Origin: CAYJPV01 sp964396055
GTDB taxonomy: Bacteria > Acidobacteriota > Vicinamibacteria > Vicinamibacterales > JAKQTR01
Direction of reading: 5' to 3'
Assembly: GCA_964396055.1 (NCBI GenBank)
Contig: CAYNDV010000019.1
Location: 1 to 49,982 of the forward strand
DNA length: 49,982 nucleotides
Shown here: one piece after another, positions 1-9,114 of the stretch
How the letters are laid out: each line of letters starts with the position of its first letter
Position numbering within the stretch: the first letter of the stretch is position 1
Program-made: the position numbers and the translations under genes
The notes under the pieces: model-generated
The model's input: only the letters and a program-made list of their open reading frames with translations
Databases searched by the model: none
What the model was told of the DNA's origin: nothing

Positions 1-571
1 CGCCCTCCGGGTCGCGCGTGTCCACGCCGTCGATGAGCAGCGCGTTGCCGTAGCTGGCGTCGCCGCCGAAGCCCGACCCGCCGTTCACGCCCGGCGCGTA
101 GTTCAGCAGCGAGGTCGCCGCATTGAAGTTGCCGACGTTGATCGGCATGTTCTGCAGCAGGTCCGACGACAGCGAGTTGTCGGTGGCGGTGCTGGTGATG
201 TCGATCGTGGCCGCGTTGCCCACGACCTCGACCGTCTCGGTCATCCCGCCGACCCTGAGCGTGAAGTTCACGGTCAAGGTCCGGCCGATGCTCACGTCCA
301 GCCCCGTCTCCTGGCGCGGCGAGAAGCCCGCCAGCTCAGCCTTCACCTCGTAGGCGCCCGGGTTGAGGCCGACGAACCGGTACTCGCCGCGCTCGTCGGT
401 CACGGTCGGCACGTTGCCCTGCCGCCCGATCAGCGTCACGGTGACGCCCGGCAGCACGGCCCCCTGCTCGTCCACGATCTTGCCGGCGATCGTGCCGGTC
501 TGCGACTGCGCCGACACGGTCACCGCCGCGGCGGCAAGGAGGATGGCCAGAAGAATGGCGATGCGCTTCAT
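1..571 (-). CDS. TonB-dependent receptor with carboxypeptidase-regulatory N-terminal domain (partial)
   Basis: The gene starts at ATG 571 and runs off the left edge, so only about 190 residues are visible. GGAGG lies 7 bases before the ATG. Residues 1-22 are a signal peptide ending VSA. Next comes a CarboxypepD_reg-like beta-sandwich (GTIAGKIVDEQGAVLPGVTV, then TDERGEYRFVGLNPGAYEV), then the start of a plug-like region (ATDNSLSSDLLQNMP, and LLIDGVDTRDPEG at the edge). This is the usual front end of Acidobacteriota outer-membrane TonB-type transporters; the barrel is outside the window. The small membrane-protein gene ends 12 bases upstream, so the two are probably co-transcribed. The substrate cannot be inferred. 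Confidence 0.85.
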   Translation of the reverse strand, partial: MKRIAILLAILLAAAAVTVSAQSQTGTIAGKIVDEQGAVLPGVTVTLIGRQGNVPTVTDERGEYRFVGLNPGAYEVKAELAGFSPRQETGLDVSIGRTLTVNFTLRVGGMTETVEVVGNAATIDITSTATDNSLSSDLLQNMPINVGNFNAATSLLNYAPGVNGGSGFGGDASYGNALLIDGVDTRDPEG

Positions 572-583
572 GGTCCGTCCTCC

Positions 584-928
584 TTACTTCGCCGGGGACT
601 TCACGCGATCGTTGCTGGTCGAGTACAGGGCGAACCCCAGACCCACCGCCGTAGCCACGAGCGTGATGATCCCCGCCTTGGATTTGAAGAAACTGGGCGA
701 CCCCAGGTCCGCACCGCCGCCGCCCGACTGGGTGGCCTTGGCAGCCGGCGCCTTCGCCGCAGCCGCGATCTCAGACGCCACGACTTTCTGGATGGACGCC
801 TTGAGATTTGGGCTGGGAGGGGGTGTGGGCTCCCCCGCCAGAACCGGCAGGGGGGCAGCCGCCACGGCCAGCGCGAGCACGAGCACGCGCAGCACCGGAC
901 GCCGCCACGGACGCGACAGATAATTCAC
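584..928 (-). CDS. Small secreted/membrane protein of unknown function
   Basis: This is a 114-residue protein that I do not recognise. I chose GTG 928 because AGGAGG lies 8 bases before it and a signal-like hydrophobic stretch (VLVLALAVAAAPLPVLAG) follows directly; the longer in-frame start at 985 adds a polar 19-residue leader without a better ribosome site. After the leader come a Pro/Ala-rich linker, a glycine run, and a C-terminal hydrophobic helix (AGIITLVATAVGLGFALYS) followed by a short basic tail. It ends 12 bases before the TonB-receptor start, so it is likely translated from the same mRNA. A role as an accessory to that receptor is only a guess from position. Confidence 0.6.
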   Translation of the reverse strand: MNYLSRPWRRPVLRVLVLALAVAAAPLPVLAGEPTPPPSPNLKASIQKVVASEIAAAAKAPAAKATQSGGGGADLGSPSFFKSKAGIITLVATAVGLGFALYSTSNDRVKSPAK

Positions 929-1259
929 GTTCCACTCCTCCTGAGAGTTAACGTTGGACCGGCTGCCTTCGCGTCTCGAAGGCACGACACGGCACCGGGC
1001 AGTCTACAGCAAGAACGGGTCCCGGTCGAGCCGGATACTCGGACAACCCTAATCCGTTGATCGCATTGACAATAGCCAGAACGACCACACCGCTGCGCGC
1101 CCCCGCGCCTCCTTCGCGATCCAATTGCATGGAGCGCGAACAATCAAGTTTCCGTAACATGGATCCCGGACAGGCCCGCCGCCACGCCCCCGACTCCCGC
1201 CGGTTGACGAACCTGCGGTCTTCGATCAGCATGAGACAGGACTTCTCCAGGCGAGGACC
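929..1259. other. Divergent intergenic region
   Basis: This 331-bp spacer separates the minus-strand small membrane gene from the plus-strand sulfatase-fold gene and should hold both promoters. A perfect TTGACA is at 1066-1071 on the plus strand, but no convincing -10 follows at 16-18 bp, so I do not call a promoter. No repeat of the families found elsewhere is visible here. Confidence 0.5.
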
Positions 1260-3614
1260 GTGGCCGACAAACGTACCAAGGGGCAGACTCCGGCAGCGCC
1301 CGTTTCACCCGTTCCCGAGACGCCATCACGCCCGCCCGGCCGTCGCCGGTGGCCCTGGGCTGTGGCCACCGCCGTCGCCCTGGCCCTTGCGGCTGCCGGG
1401 GCGTGGTGGTTTGCCGGCAGCCGTCCCCACACCGCCGGCGGCGTCGCCGTGGGCGCCCTCCCCGAGGGCGTCGCGCGCGAGGCCCTGAATCTCGTCGTCA
1501 TCACGCTCGACACGACACGCGCCGACCACCTCGGCGCCTACGGGTCGCGCGACGTGAAGACGCCAGCCATCGACGCCCTCGCCCGCGACGGCGTGCTCTT
1601 CGAGCAGACCATGACCGCCGCGCCGCTCACGCTGCCGGCCCACGCCAGCATCTTCACCGGCCGCTTCCCGCCCGAACACGGCGTGCGCGACAACGGCGGG
1701 TTCTACGTCACACCCGACCAGCTGCTGCTCGCCGAGGTGCTCAAGGCCCGCGGCTACCGCACCGGCGGCTTCATCGCCGCCTACGTCCTCGACGGCAAAT
1801 GGGGCATGGACCAGGGCTTCGAGACCTACGTGGACGACTTCGACGTGACGAAGGTCCGGGGCAAGTCGGCCGGTGACATCCAGCGGCCGGGCAACGAGGT
1901 GGTGGACAAGGCCCTGCCCTGGATCGACACCGTCAAGGACGAGCGGTTCTTCGCCTGGATTCACCTGTACGATCCGCACACGCCCTACGCGCCGCCCGAA
2001 CCGTTCAAGAGCCAGTACCCGGGCCGGCCGTATCGCGGCGAGGTGGCCTTCACCGACGCCCAGGTGGGCCGCGTGATCGACCACCTCCGCCAGGCCGGCC
2101 TGCTCGACCGCACCGTCGTCGCCGTCATGGGCGATCACGGCGAGAGCCTGGGCGACCACGGCGAAGACGCGCACGGGTTCTTTATCTACGAAAGCGCGGC
2201 CCGGGTGCCGTTCATCGTTCGCACGCCGTTCGACGGCACGCGCGGGCGCCGCGTGGCCGATCCCGTCCGCATCGTTGACCTGATGCCCACGGCCCTCGAA
2301 CTGCTGGACGTGCCGGTGCCGCCGGGACTGTCGGGCGCCAGCCTGGTGCCGCTCATGACCGGCGCGACGCTCGAACTCGGCCTCGAGGGGTACGCGGAAG
2401 CGATGTACCCGTTGCACCATTACGGCTGGAGCGAGCTGCGGGCGATCCGGTCCGGGCGCTTCAAGGCCATCGACGCGCCGCGGCCGGAACTGTACGACCT
2501 GGAGCAGGATCCGGGCGAGAAGAAGAACCTCATCGCCGAGCGCCGGACGGTGGCGGACCAGATGATCGCCCGGCTGCGGCAGATGGACCGGGCGTTCCGC
2601 AAGGCCGCCCCCGCGTTGCCGGCGGTGGACGTCGATCCCGAAGTGCGCGCCCGCCTGGCGGCCCTGGGGTACGTGGGCTCGTTCGTGGCCAGCGCGGCCG
2701 ACGCGCGCGGGGACCGGGCGGACCCGAAGGATAAGATCCACCTGTTCAACAAGCTCTCGCTGGCCCGGGACCTGTCGGCCGAGAAAGGCAGCTTCCCGCG
2801 CGTCGCCGCCGTCTTCGAGGAGGTGCTGGGCGAGGACCCGAAGGTCATCGACGCCTGGTTCTCGTACGGCAACCTCTTCTTCCGCGAGAAGCGGTACCGC
2901 GAGGCCATCGAGCGGTTCACGCGCGCCCTGGAGCTGAAGCCCGACTACGACCTCGCCGTCATCAACATGGCCGAGGCGTACCGGCACCTGGGCGACGATG
3001 ACGCGGCGCTGGCGGGATTCGAGCGGTACCTGCAGATCGATCCGCGCGATCCCTACGTGCGGTACCAGCGGGGCGAGATCTTCCTCGACCGCGGCGACCT
3101 GGCCCGCGCCGAGCAGGAGTTCCGCGAGGCACTCAGCGTCGACGCCAACGTGGCGGAGGCGAAGAACGCCTTGGGTGTGATCGCGTTCCAGCGCGGCGAT
3201 CTCGACGGCGCGGAGGCCCTGGCGAAGGCGGCGCTGGCCGCCAAGTCCGACGTGCGCCTGGCCCACTACAACCTCGCGCTTATCGCGGAGAAGCGCGGCG
3301 ACCTGCAGCTGGCCGAGAAGGAGTACCTCCTCGAACTCGAGCAGCACCCCAATGCGTTCAAGGCCGCGTTCAACCTGTCGCGGCTCTACGCCCAGATCGG
3401 CGAGCCCGCCCTGGAAGTCGAGGCGCTGCAGCAGGCCGTCGATGGCAACCCCGAGTTCGCCCAGGGCTGGGCGTTCCTGGCCCAGGCCTACGTCCAGCAG
3501 CGACGGTCGCCGGCCGAAGCCGAGCGGTTCGCGCGCCGGGCCCTGAGCCTGAAGCCGCGGGCCGAGGTGCGCGACCTGGCCCAGGCCGTCCTGGCGGCGA
3601 TCCGCCGCGGCTGA
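1260..3614 (+). CDS. Sulfatase-fold (alkaline phosphatase superfamily) hydrolase/transferase with C-terminal TPR repeats
   Basis: The protein has 784 residues from GTG 1260, with GAGGA just upstream. Residues 31-53 form a single membrane anchor, which should place the rest outside the cytoplasm. The catalytic domain starts at about residue 76 (NLVVITLDTTRADHLGAYG, metal-binding Asp83 region). The nucleophile box is PLTLPAHASIFTG; Thr124 occupies the position of the formylglycine Cys/Ser in true sulfatases. MGDHGESLGDHGE near residue 290 supplies further metal ligands. From about residue 490 to the end there are repeated TPR helices (for example YREAIERFTRALELKPDYDLA). The Thr nucleophile suggests a phospho-transfer or phosphohydrolase relative rather than a Cys-type sulfatase. 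It is followed 43 bases later by the peptide transporter. The substrate is unknown. Confidence 0.85.
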   Translation: MADKRTKGQTPAAPVSPVPETPSRPPGRRRWPWAVATAVALALAAAGAWWFAGSRPHTAGGVAVGALPEGVAREALNLVVITLDTTRADHLGAYGSRDVKTPAIDALARDGVLFEQTMTAAPLTLPAHASIFTGRFPPEHGVRDNGGFYVTPDQLLLAEVLKARGYRTGGFIAAYVLDGKWGMDQGFETYVDDFDVTKVRGKSAGDIQRPGNEVVDKALPWIDTVKDERFFAWIHLYDPHTPYAPPEPFKSQYPGRPYRGEVAFTDAQVGRVIDHLRQAGLLDRTVVAVMGDHGESLGDHGEDAHGFFIYESAARVPFIVRTPFDGTRGRRVADPVRIVDLMPTALELLDVPVPPGLSGASLVPLMTGATLELGLEGYAEAMYPLHHYGWSELRAIRSGRFKAIDAPRPELYDLEQDPGEKKNLIAERRTVADQMIARLRQMDRAFRKAAPALPAVDVDPEVRARLAALGYVGSFVASAADARGDRADPKDKIHLFNKLSLARDLSAEKGSFPRVAAVFEEVLGEDPKVIDAWFSYGNLFFREKRYREAIERFTRALELKPDYDLAVINMAEAYRHLGDDDAALAGFERYLQIDPRDPYVRYQRGEIFLDRGDLARAEQEFREALSVDANVAEAKNALGVIAFQRGDLDGAEALAKAALAAKSDVRLAHYNLALIAEKRGDLQLAEKEYLLELEQHPNAFKAAFNLSRLYAQIGEPALEVEALQQAVDGNPEFAQGWAFLAQAYVQQRRSPAEAERFARRALSLKPRAEVRDLAQAVLAAIRRG

Positions 3615-3616
3615 AG

Positions 3617-3622
3617 TACAAT
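3617..3622 (+). promoter_or_regulatory. Possible -10 element upstream of the peptide transporter
   Basis: TACAAT overlaps the end of the sulfatase-fold gene and lies 35 bases before the transporter ATG. No clear -35 is visible at 17 bp, so this is weak evidence for an internal promoter. Confidence 0.25.
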
Positions 3623-3657
3623 CCCCGCTCCCGCGTGATGCCCCTGGAGACGACACG

Positions 3658-5133
3658 ATGACCGACGCTCAACCGCGCAGCCGCTTCCCGAAGACGTTCT
3701 GGGTCGCGAACGTCATGGAGTTGTTCGAACGGGGGGCTTACTACGGCATGAACTCGGTGCTGGCCGTCTACCTGACGGGCGCCGTGGCCAACGGCGGCCT
3801 GGGTTTCACCGAGCAGTCCGTGGGCTTCCTGCAGAGCATCGTCTACGCGATGACCTACGTGCTGCCGATCCTCGGCGGCGCCCTGGCCGATCGCTACGGC
3901 TACCGCCGGATGCTGCTGGTGGCCTTCTCGCTGCTGGCCACGGGCTACTTCGCCGCGGGGTACAGCTCGGCCTATGCCGTCGTGTTCCTGGCGCTGCTCG
4001 TCATGGCCACGGGCGCGGGGCTGTTCAAGCCGATCATCTCGGGCACCATCGCCCGGTCCACCGACGAGAGCAACTCGGCGTTCGGCTTCGGCATCTACTA
4101 CTGGATGATCAACCTCGGCGCGTTCCTCGCGCCGCTGGTCGTCAGCTGGCTCAAGGGCTTCTCGTGGCAGTACGTGTTCATGGCGTCGGCCCTGTACACG
4201 GGCCTGATGCTGCTGCCCACGCTGTTTGTCTACACCGACCCGCCGCGGCCGGAGAACACCAAGACGCTGAAGCAGGTGCTCCTGGGCGCCGGCGAGGTGC
4301 TGGGTGACTCGCGCTTCATGCTGATGATCGTCGTCTACTCGGGGTTCTGGATCCTCTACTTCCAGAACTTCGGGTCGATCCTCTGGTACCTGCGCGACTT
4401 CATCGACAAGACGCCGGTCGACACCGTCGTCAACGGCCTGGTGGGCGGACTGGGCATCACCTTCACGTTCGACGCCGAACACGTCACGGTCATCAACGCC
4501 GGCACCATCATCCTCCTGCAGGTCTTCGTCAGCCGCATCGTGAAGACCACGCCGGCCCTGCCGACGATGATCACCGGCATGCTGTTCGGGGCCGTCGGGT
4601 TCGTCCTGCTGGCGCTGTCGCAGAACGCGTGGGTGTTCGTGCTGGGCATCGCCGTGTTCTCCATCGGCGAGATGACGGCGCACCCGAAGTACTACAGCTT
4701 CGTCGGACTGGTGGCGCCGCAGGACCGCAAAGCCGTGTACATGGGGTACGCGTTCCTCTACGGCGTGTTCGGATCGCTGCTCGGATCGAGCATCGGGGCG
4801 TACCTCTACACCGAGATCATGAAGCCCGCCATCGGCACGGCAGACGCCGCGTCGGTCATCCGCAACTTCTGGCTGATGTTCGCCGTGCTGGACATCGTGG
4901 CCGCCGTGGGCCTGATCCTCTTCGCCCGGGCCTTCACGGCCGACACCCCCGAGACCAACCGCCGCGCCCGGGTGATCATGGCAGGTGTCTACGGCGTCAT
5001 CTTCCTGCTCGGCGTGTTCTTCGCCTGGCGGGCGTTCTCGGCCACGCCCGTGCAGTACCGCATCGCCGTGCAGTCGATCATCTTCCTGGCCCTCGGCGCC
5101 GGGGGTCTGCTGGTGTCGTTCAAGAAGAAGTAG
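3658..5133 (+). CDS. Proton-dependent oligopeptide transporter (POT/PTR family, MFS)
   Basis: The protein has 491 residues and is strongly hydrophobic, with about 12 or more membrane helices. The signature ExxER motif of proton-coupled peptide transporters is at residues 21-25 (ELFERGAYYGM), and PILGGALADRYGYRRMLLV in helix 2-3 is the usual MFS loop. POT proteins import di- and tripeptides with protons across the inner membrane. The ATG follows a GGAG at a reasonable distance. The cyanophycinase gene starts 7 bases after the stop, so the two are probably one transcript, which fits a dipeptide-handling role. The exact substrate is not shown by the sequence. Confidence 0.88.
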   Translation: MTDAQPRSRFPKTFWVANVMELFERGAYYGMNSVLAVYLTGAVANGGLGFTEQSVGFLQSIVYAMTYVLPILGGALADRYGYRRMLLVAFSLLATGYFAAGYSSAYAVVFLALLVMATGAGLFKPIISGTIARSTDESNSAFGFGIYYWMINLGAFLAPLVVSWLKGFSWQYVFMASALYTGLMLLPTLFVYTDPPRPENTKTLKQVLLGAGEVLGDSRFMLMIVVYSGFWILYFQNFGSILWYLRDFIDKTPVDTVVNGLVGGLGITFTFDAEHVTVINAGTIILLQVFVSRIVKTTPALPTMITGMLFGAVGFVLLALSQNAWVFVLGIAVFSIGEMTAHPKYYSFVGLVAPQDRKAVYMGYAFLYGVFGSLLGSSIGAYLYTEIMKPAIGTADAASVIRNFWLMFAVLDIVAAVGLILFARAFTADTPETNRRARVIMAGVYGVIFLLGVFFAWRAFSATPVQYRIAVQSIIFLALGAGGLLVSFKKK

Positions 5134-5140
5134 GGATCCC

Positions 5141-5975
5141 ATGCTCGCAGTGCTCTTGCTGCTGGTGCTCACGTGTGTGCCCGCCGCCGCCCAGGCACCG
5201 CCGGCCCAGGCACCGCCGGCACCCAAAGGCCACCTCGTGGTCGTCGGCGGCGGCGGCGTCCCGGATGCCGTACTGCAGCGCGCCCTGCAGCTCGCCGGTG
5301 GACCGGCGGCGCCCGTCGTCGTGCTGCCGCAGGCCTCTGAACTGGCCGACACAGGCGAGGTCGCGTGCGAGATGTGGCGCAAGGCGGGCGCCACCAGCTG
5401 CCGGTGGCTGAACCTCCGCGACCTGGCCGCCGACCGGAAGGCCGTCGACGCGGCGGCGCTCATCTGGTTCCCCGGTGGCGACCAGAACAACCTGACCAGG
5501 GCCCTCGACGGCACAACGCTGCCCGAGGCCATCCGCGCCCGCTACGCGGCCGGCGCCGTTGTGGGCGGCACCAGCGCCGGCGCCGCCGTCATGTCGGGCC
5601 TCATGATCACCGGCGATGCAGACCTCCAGAGCATCACCGCCGGCGCCACGAAGACCGCGCCCGGCTTTGGGCTCTGGCCCGACGCCATCGTCGACCAGCA
5701 CTTCCTCAAGCGCCAGCGCCACAGCCGCCTGATCAGCCTGGTCCTCGATCATCCCGCCCTCGTGGGCGTCGGCATCGACGAGCGCACGGCCGCGATCGTC
5801 TCGAACGGCCGCGTGGAGGTGGTCGGCGAGAGCACCGTGGTGATCTACGATGCCCGCAAGGCCGCCGTCGAGCCGCGCGCAGCCGGGCAACGCGCCGCAG
5901 CCCGCCATGTCGAGATACACATCCTGACGGACGGCATGGGGTGGGACAGCGGACAGAAGACAGAAGACAGAAGAC
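5141..5975 (+). CDS. Secreted cyanophycinase-like peptidase (family S51), 3' end lost in gap
   Basis: ATG 5141 begins a signal peptide (MLAVLLLLVLTCVPAAAQA), followed by a cyanophycinase domain: HLVVVGGGG at 31-39, WFPGGDQNNLTRAL at 109-121, the nucleophile elbow GGTSAGAAVMS with Ser145, and DQHFLKRQRHSRL near residue 190, a family hallmark. Cyanophycinases cut cyanophycin to beta-Asp-Arg dipeptides; related S51 enzymes cut other Asp peptides. The recognisable domain is complete at about residue 265. The frame then runs into a GACAGAA heptamer array and an N gap, so the true stop is not visible. The peptide transporter directly upstream suggests the released dipeptides are imported, which is inference. 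Confidence 0.85.
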
Positions 5976-6189
5976 NNNNNNNNNNNNNNNNNNNNNNNNN
6001 NNNNNNNNNNNNNNNNNNNNNNNNNNNNNNNNNNNNNNNNNNNNNNNNNNNNNNNNNNNNNNNNNNNNNNNNNNNGACAGAAGACAGAAGACAGAAGACG
6101 GAAGTCGGAAGGCAGGAGACGGCACCTGCCCTGAGCGCCCACGCTGCCCAACGGCCCAACGGCCCAACGGCCTAACGGCCCTGACGGCC
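5952..6189 (+). repeat. Heptamer array (GACAGAA) running into a 9-bp CCCAACGGC array, with N gap 5976-6075
   Basis: Downstream of the cyanophycinase, GACAGAA units run up to the gap, resume at 6076, and drift through GACGGAA, GTCGGAA and GGCAGGA in a 7-bp register. From 6146 a 9-bp unit (CCCAACGGC) repeats about four times. The 100-N gap is flanked by the same 24 bases on each side, so its true size is unknown. On the opposite strand the 9-bp array supplies the TAG stop of the GH-like gene at 6172. Confidence 0.85.
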
Positions 6190-7758
6190 TCCCTGCAGGC
6201 ACGGTTTGATCACTTCCCGCAGTTCCCATGAGCCTGGCGTGGCGCCGGGCCGGGCCTCGAAGCTCCGGCACAGTGGACCCTCCTGGCCGGTGCCTCGGTT
6301 GAACGGCCCGTCCGCCGCGGTGCCGATGGGCACCGGCACCCCGGCCGACGCCGTCGCCGGCCCCACCCACGGGTTCTGGACGATGAACTCGCTCTCGTCG
6401 GCGTCGCGGTTCCCGGCCTTGTCGAACACCTCGACCTTCAGGCGGTGCAGGCCGTTGGGCAGGAACGGCGTCTTGAGCAGCCGGGTCACGGTGCCGGGCG
6501 TCCCCGAGGCCTTGAACAACAGGAACCCGTCCAGGTAGACGTTCACGTCGCCCACGGCCTGGTCGTCGCCGACAACCGCCCGCATTTCGATGGTGCCGCC
6601 GCCGCCTTCTCCCGTCTTGGGCCACAGGATGAACGCATGCGGCGGCGTACGATCGCTCCCTGGCGGGCTCGGCCCGACGAGCCACTCGTCGATCTTGCGG
6701 CGCGTCAGGTCCAGGAAGTGCCACGGGTTGTCCGGGCCCCAGGTGTCCGTGTACTCGACGGGGTGGCACGGCCGGATGACACACTGCAGGTCATCGACGG
6801 GGCCGCGCCAGTGGTTGTCACCCGGGAAGTGGCTCGCCGGCCACGACGCCATGATGTGGCTGCCCTCGGTGATTTCGTTGTACGACTCCACCAGGACGAT
6901 GTCGGGCCTCGGCCGGCTGGCGATCACCGCGTCCCACGCCGCCGTGTAGGTGGCTCCGCCGCCCCGGGGCACGAAGAATTCACGCTTGTAGCTCTCGAGG
7001 TTGGGCGGCCAGAACCCCGCGAGCAAATCCACCGACGCATACAGCGGATGACGCCCGCGCTGCAGCGGCTCGGCCCCGTTGAAGAGGTAGTTGAGGTCGT
7101 CGGGGTCGCCCTGCTGCCAGGCCTCGTGCGCGCTCCAGAACAGGCGGAACCCGAAGTCGGCCTGCACGCGATCGTTGAGCCGGATGAAGAAGTCGCCGGG
7201 CAGGCGGTAGTCGGTGAGCGGCACCCACCAGAGCCCGGCGAACACCTTGCCGCCCACCCTGGCGAACAGCGTGGGGTCGGGCACGCCCGGGCGCCCCTTC
7301 GCGGGGAAGTACTCGGCGTACATCACGAAGAACGCCCGCACGGTCTGGTAGAAGGCCTCGAAGCCCTCCGGCGTCAGGACGTTCTTCGGCGTGCCGTACT
7401 CGGCGAACGACTCGGCCGCAAAGAAGGGCGCGATGCGGGGCAGCGGCAGCGCGCTGCCCCGCTCGGCCACGAGCTGTCGCATGGCCTCGAGGTGGTTCCG
7501 CTGAGAGGTTTCGCTCCCGTACGCCACCTGGAAGAGCTGGGCGTTGAATCCGGCCCGTTCCATCAGGAGGACCTGCCGGCGCCAGAACAGCACGGACGCC
7601 CCGGCCACGGACCCGCCCTCGAGCGTCAGCCATGGCGTCTGCGACTGCACCCAGTGGAACACCACGGGCGCGATGAGCGGGCTCGGCTCCACCTGCGCGG
7701 CGGCCGGCACCGCCCACGCCATCAGGACGACGACCACGCATGCGCAGATCGTCCGCAT
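6172..7758 (-). CDS. Secreted glycoside-hydrolase-like protein (GH99/GH71/DUF5010-type barrel) with C-terminal Ig-like domain
   Basis: The protein has 528 residues from ATG 7758; a TTG at 7767 is an alternative. An N-terminal signal peptide ends at PAAAQ. The large domain begins with APVVFHWVQSQTPW, contains a long middle with many aromatic residues, and carries VESYNEITEGSHIM near residue 300. That resembles the NEW-EGT motif of GH99- and GH71-like TIM barrels acting on polysaccharides, and Glu is the expected catalytic residue. Residues from about 375 form a beta-rich Ig-like domain (IEMRAVVGDDQAVGDVNVYLDGFLL). The stop codon falls in the 9-bp repeat array. It lies last in the minus-strand run. 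The family call is from motif shape, so the substrate is open. Confidence 0.6.
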   Translation of the reverse strand: MRTICACVVVVLMAWAVPAAAQVEPSPLIAPVVFHWVQSQTPWLTLEGGSVAGASVLFWRRQVLLMERAGFNAQLFQVAYGSETSQRNHLEAMRQLVAERGSALPLPRIAPFFAAESFAEYGTPKNVLTPEGFEAFYQTVRAFFVMYAEYFPAKGRPGVPDPTLFARVGGKVFAGLWWVPLTDYRLPGDFFIRLNDRVQADFGFRLFWSAHEAWQQGDPDDLNYLFNGAEPLQRGRHPLYASVDLLAGFWPPNLESYKREFFVPRGGGATYTAAWDAVIASRPRPDIVLVESYNEITEGSHIMASWPASHFPGDNHWRGPVDDLQCVIRPCHPVEYTDTWGPDNPWHFLDLTRRKIDEWLVGPSPPGSDRTPPHAFILWPKTGEGGGGTIEMRAVVGDDQAVGDVNVYLDGFLLFKASGTPGTVTRLLKTPFLPNGLHRLKVEVFDKAGNRDADESEFIVQNPWVGPATASAGVPVPIGTAADGPFNRGTGQEGPLCRSFEARPGATPGSWELREVIKPCLQGGRQGR

Positions 7759-7765
7759 GTCACCC

Positions 7766-7816
7766 AAGCCCCAGGCTCTAGCCTCTAGCCTCTAGCCTCT
7801 AGCCTCTAGCCTCTAG
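7766..7816 (-). repeat. AGCCTCT heptamer array filling an intergenic spacer
   Basis: On the plus strand AGCCTCT repeats five times in perfect 7-bp register, preceded by related degenerate units. Read in the gene direction (minus) the unit is TAGAGGC, so each unit has a TAG and an AGAGG. The first unit provides the stop codon of the CoA-transferase (7813-7815), and the array ends 7 bases before the GH-like ATG. Essentially the whole spacer is repeat. Confidence 0.9.
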
Positions 7817-9114
7817 AGATAATGCAGTTCCCTCGCCTTCCGCTCCAAATCCTCGCGGAACTCGGGCGCCGCGACGTCGATGAGCGCCCGGGCCCGCTGA
7901 CGAATGGTCTTGCCGTACAGGTGCGCCACGCCGTGCTCCGTCGCGACGTAGTGGACGTGGTTCCGGCTGGTAACCACGCCGGCGCCGTGCTTCAGCATCG
8001 GCACGATCTTGCTGATGGTTTCGCCCTTCACCACGGCGGTGGACGGCAGGGCGATAATCGGCAGGCCGCCCTTGCTGCGCGACGCGCCGTAGATCATGTC
8101 CACCTGGCCGCCGACGCCGCTGTAGATCTTCGGCCCGATGCTGTCCGAGCACACCTGCCCCGTCAGGTCCACCTCGATCGCCGAGTTGATCGCCACCATC
8201 CGGTCGTTCTGCGCGACGATGAACGGATCGTTGACGTACTCGGTCGGGTGCATCTCGATGAGCGGATTGTCGTGCACGAAATCGAAGAGCCGCTGCGTGC
8301 CCACCATGAAGCCCGCGATGATCTTGCCGGGGTGCAGCGTCTTCATCTCGCCGTCGATGACGCCCCGCTCGACGAGGTCGATGATGCCGTCCGAGAACAG
8401 CTCCGTGTGCACGCCGAGGTGCTTGCGGTCGCCCAGCTGACGGATGACGGCGTCGGGGATCGCGCCGATGCCGGTCTGGAGCGTGGCGCCGTCGGGAATC
8501 AGGCTGGCCACCTGCGTGGCGATCCGGGTGGACAGCTCGGAGGTGCCCGCCATGGCCACCGACAGCAGCGGGTAATCCACCTCGACGATATGGTGGATCT
8601 TCGAGACGTGGATGAAGGCGTCGCCGAGCGTGCGCGGCATCTTCGGGTTCACTTCGGCGATGACGACGCGGGCCGACTGGGCGGCGGTCTTGGTCACGCC
8701 GATTTCCGCCCCGTACGAGCAGAACCCGTGCTCGTCGGGCGGGCTGACGTGAATCAGGGCGACATCGAGGGGCAGGTGGCCGTTCTTGAACAGCAGGGGC
8801 ACTTCGCTCAGGAAACACGGCGTGAAGTCGCCGCGCCCCTCGTGAATCGCCGCCCGCACGCTGTCGCTGATGAAGAGCGCGTTGACGCGCAGGTGCCCGA
8901 CGAGCTTCGGGTCGGCGTACTCGGCCTTGCCGAGCGTCAGCACGTGGACCAGCTCCACGTCCTCGAGCTGCATGACGCGCTCGACGAGGGCGCCCACCAC
9001 CACCAGCGGCACCGAGCAGTTGCCCGTCAGGAAGACCCGGTGTCCCGACTGGATGCAGCGCACGGCCTCGGCCGCCGACGTCACCCGGCTCCGGTAGATG
9101 TCCATCCAGCTCAC
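7813..9114 (-). CDS. Acetyl-CoA hydrolase / CoA-transferase family protein
   Basis: The protein has 433 residues from GTG 9114, which has GGAGG 7 bases upstream and overlaps the alanine dehydrogenase stop by four bases (GTGA). This start is preferred to a longer antisense-like extension to 9393. The sequence is a typical acetyl-CoA hydrolase/4-hydroxybutyrate CoA-transferase: EVNPKMPRTLGD at 154-165, then GIGAIPDAV and HTELFSDG, where Glu238 is the expected catalytic residue that forms the glutamyl-CoA intermediate. The C-terminal half has GKIIAGFMVGTQRLFDFV and NDRMVAINSAIEVDLTGQV. It moves CoA between carboxylic acids or hydrolyses acetyl-CoA in the cytoplasm. Translational coupling to alanine dehydrogenase suggests handling of the acyl-CoA produced downstream of pyruvate. 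Confidence 0.88.
   Translation of the reverse strand: MSWMDIYRSRVTSAAEAVRCIQSGHRVFLTGNCSVPLVVVGALVERVMQLEDVELVHVLTLGKAEYADPKLVGHLRVNALFISDSVRAAIHEGRGDFTPCFLSEVPLLFKNGHLPLDVALIHVSPPDEHGFCSYGAEIGVTKTAAQSARVVIAEVNPKMPRTLGDAFIHVSKIHHIVEVDYPLLSVAMAGTSELSTRIATQVASLIPDGATLQTGIGAIPDAVIRQLGDRKHLGVHTELFSDGIIDLVERGVIDGEMKTLHPGKIIAGFMVGTQRLFDFVHDNPLIEMHPTEYVNDPFIVAQNDRMVAINSAIEVDLTGQVCSDSIGPKIYSGVGGQVDMIYGASRSKGGLPIIALPSTAVVKGETISKIVPMLKHGAGVVTSRNHVHYVATEHGVAHLYGKTIRQRARALIDVAAPEFREDLERKARELHYL

Noticed and set aside
1066..1071. Perfect TTGACA as a promoter of the sulfatase-fold gene
   Set aside because: No acceptable -10 occurs at the required distance, so the match could be chance.
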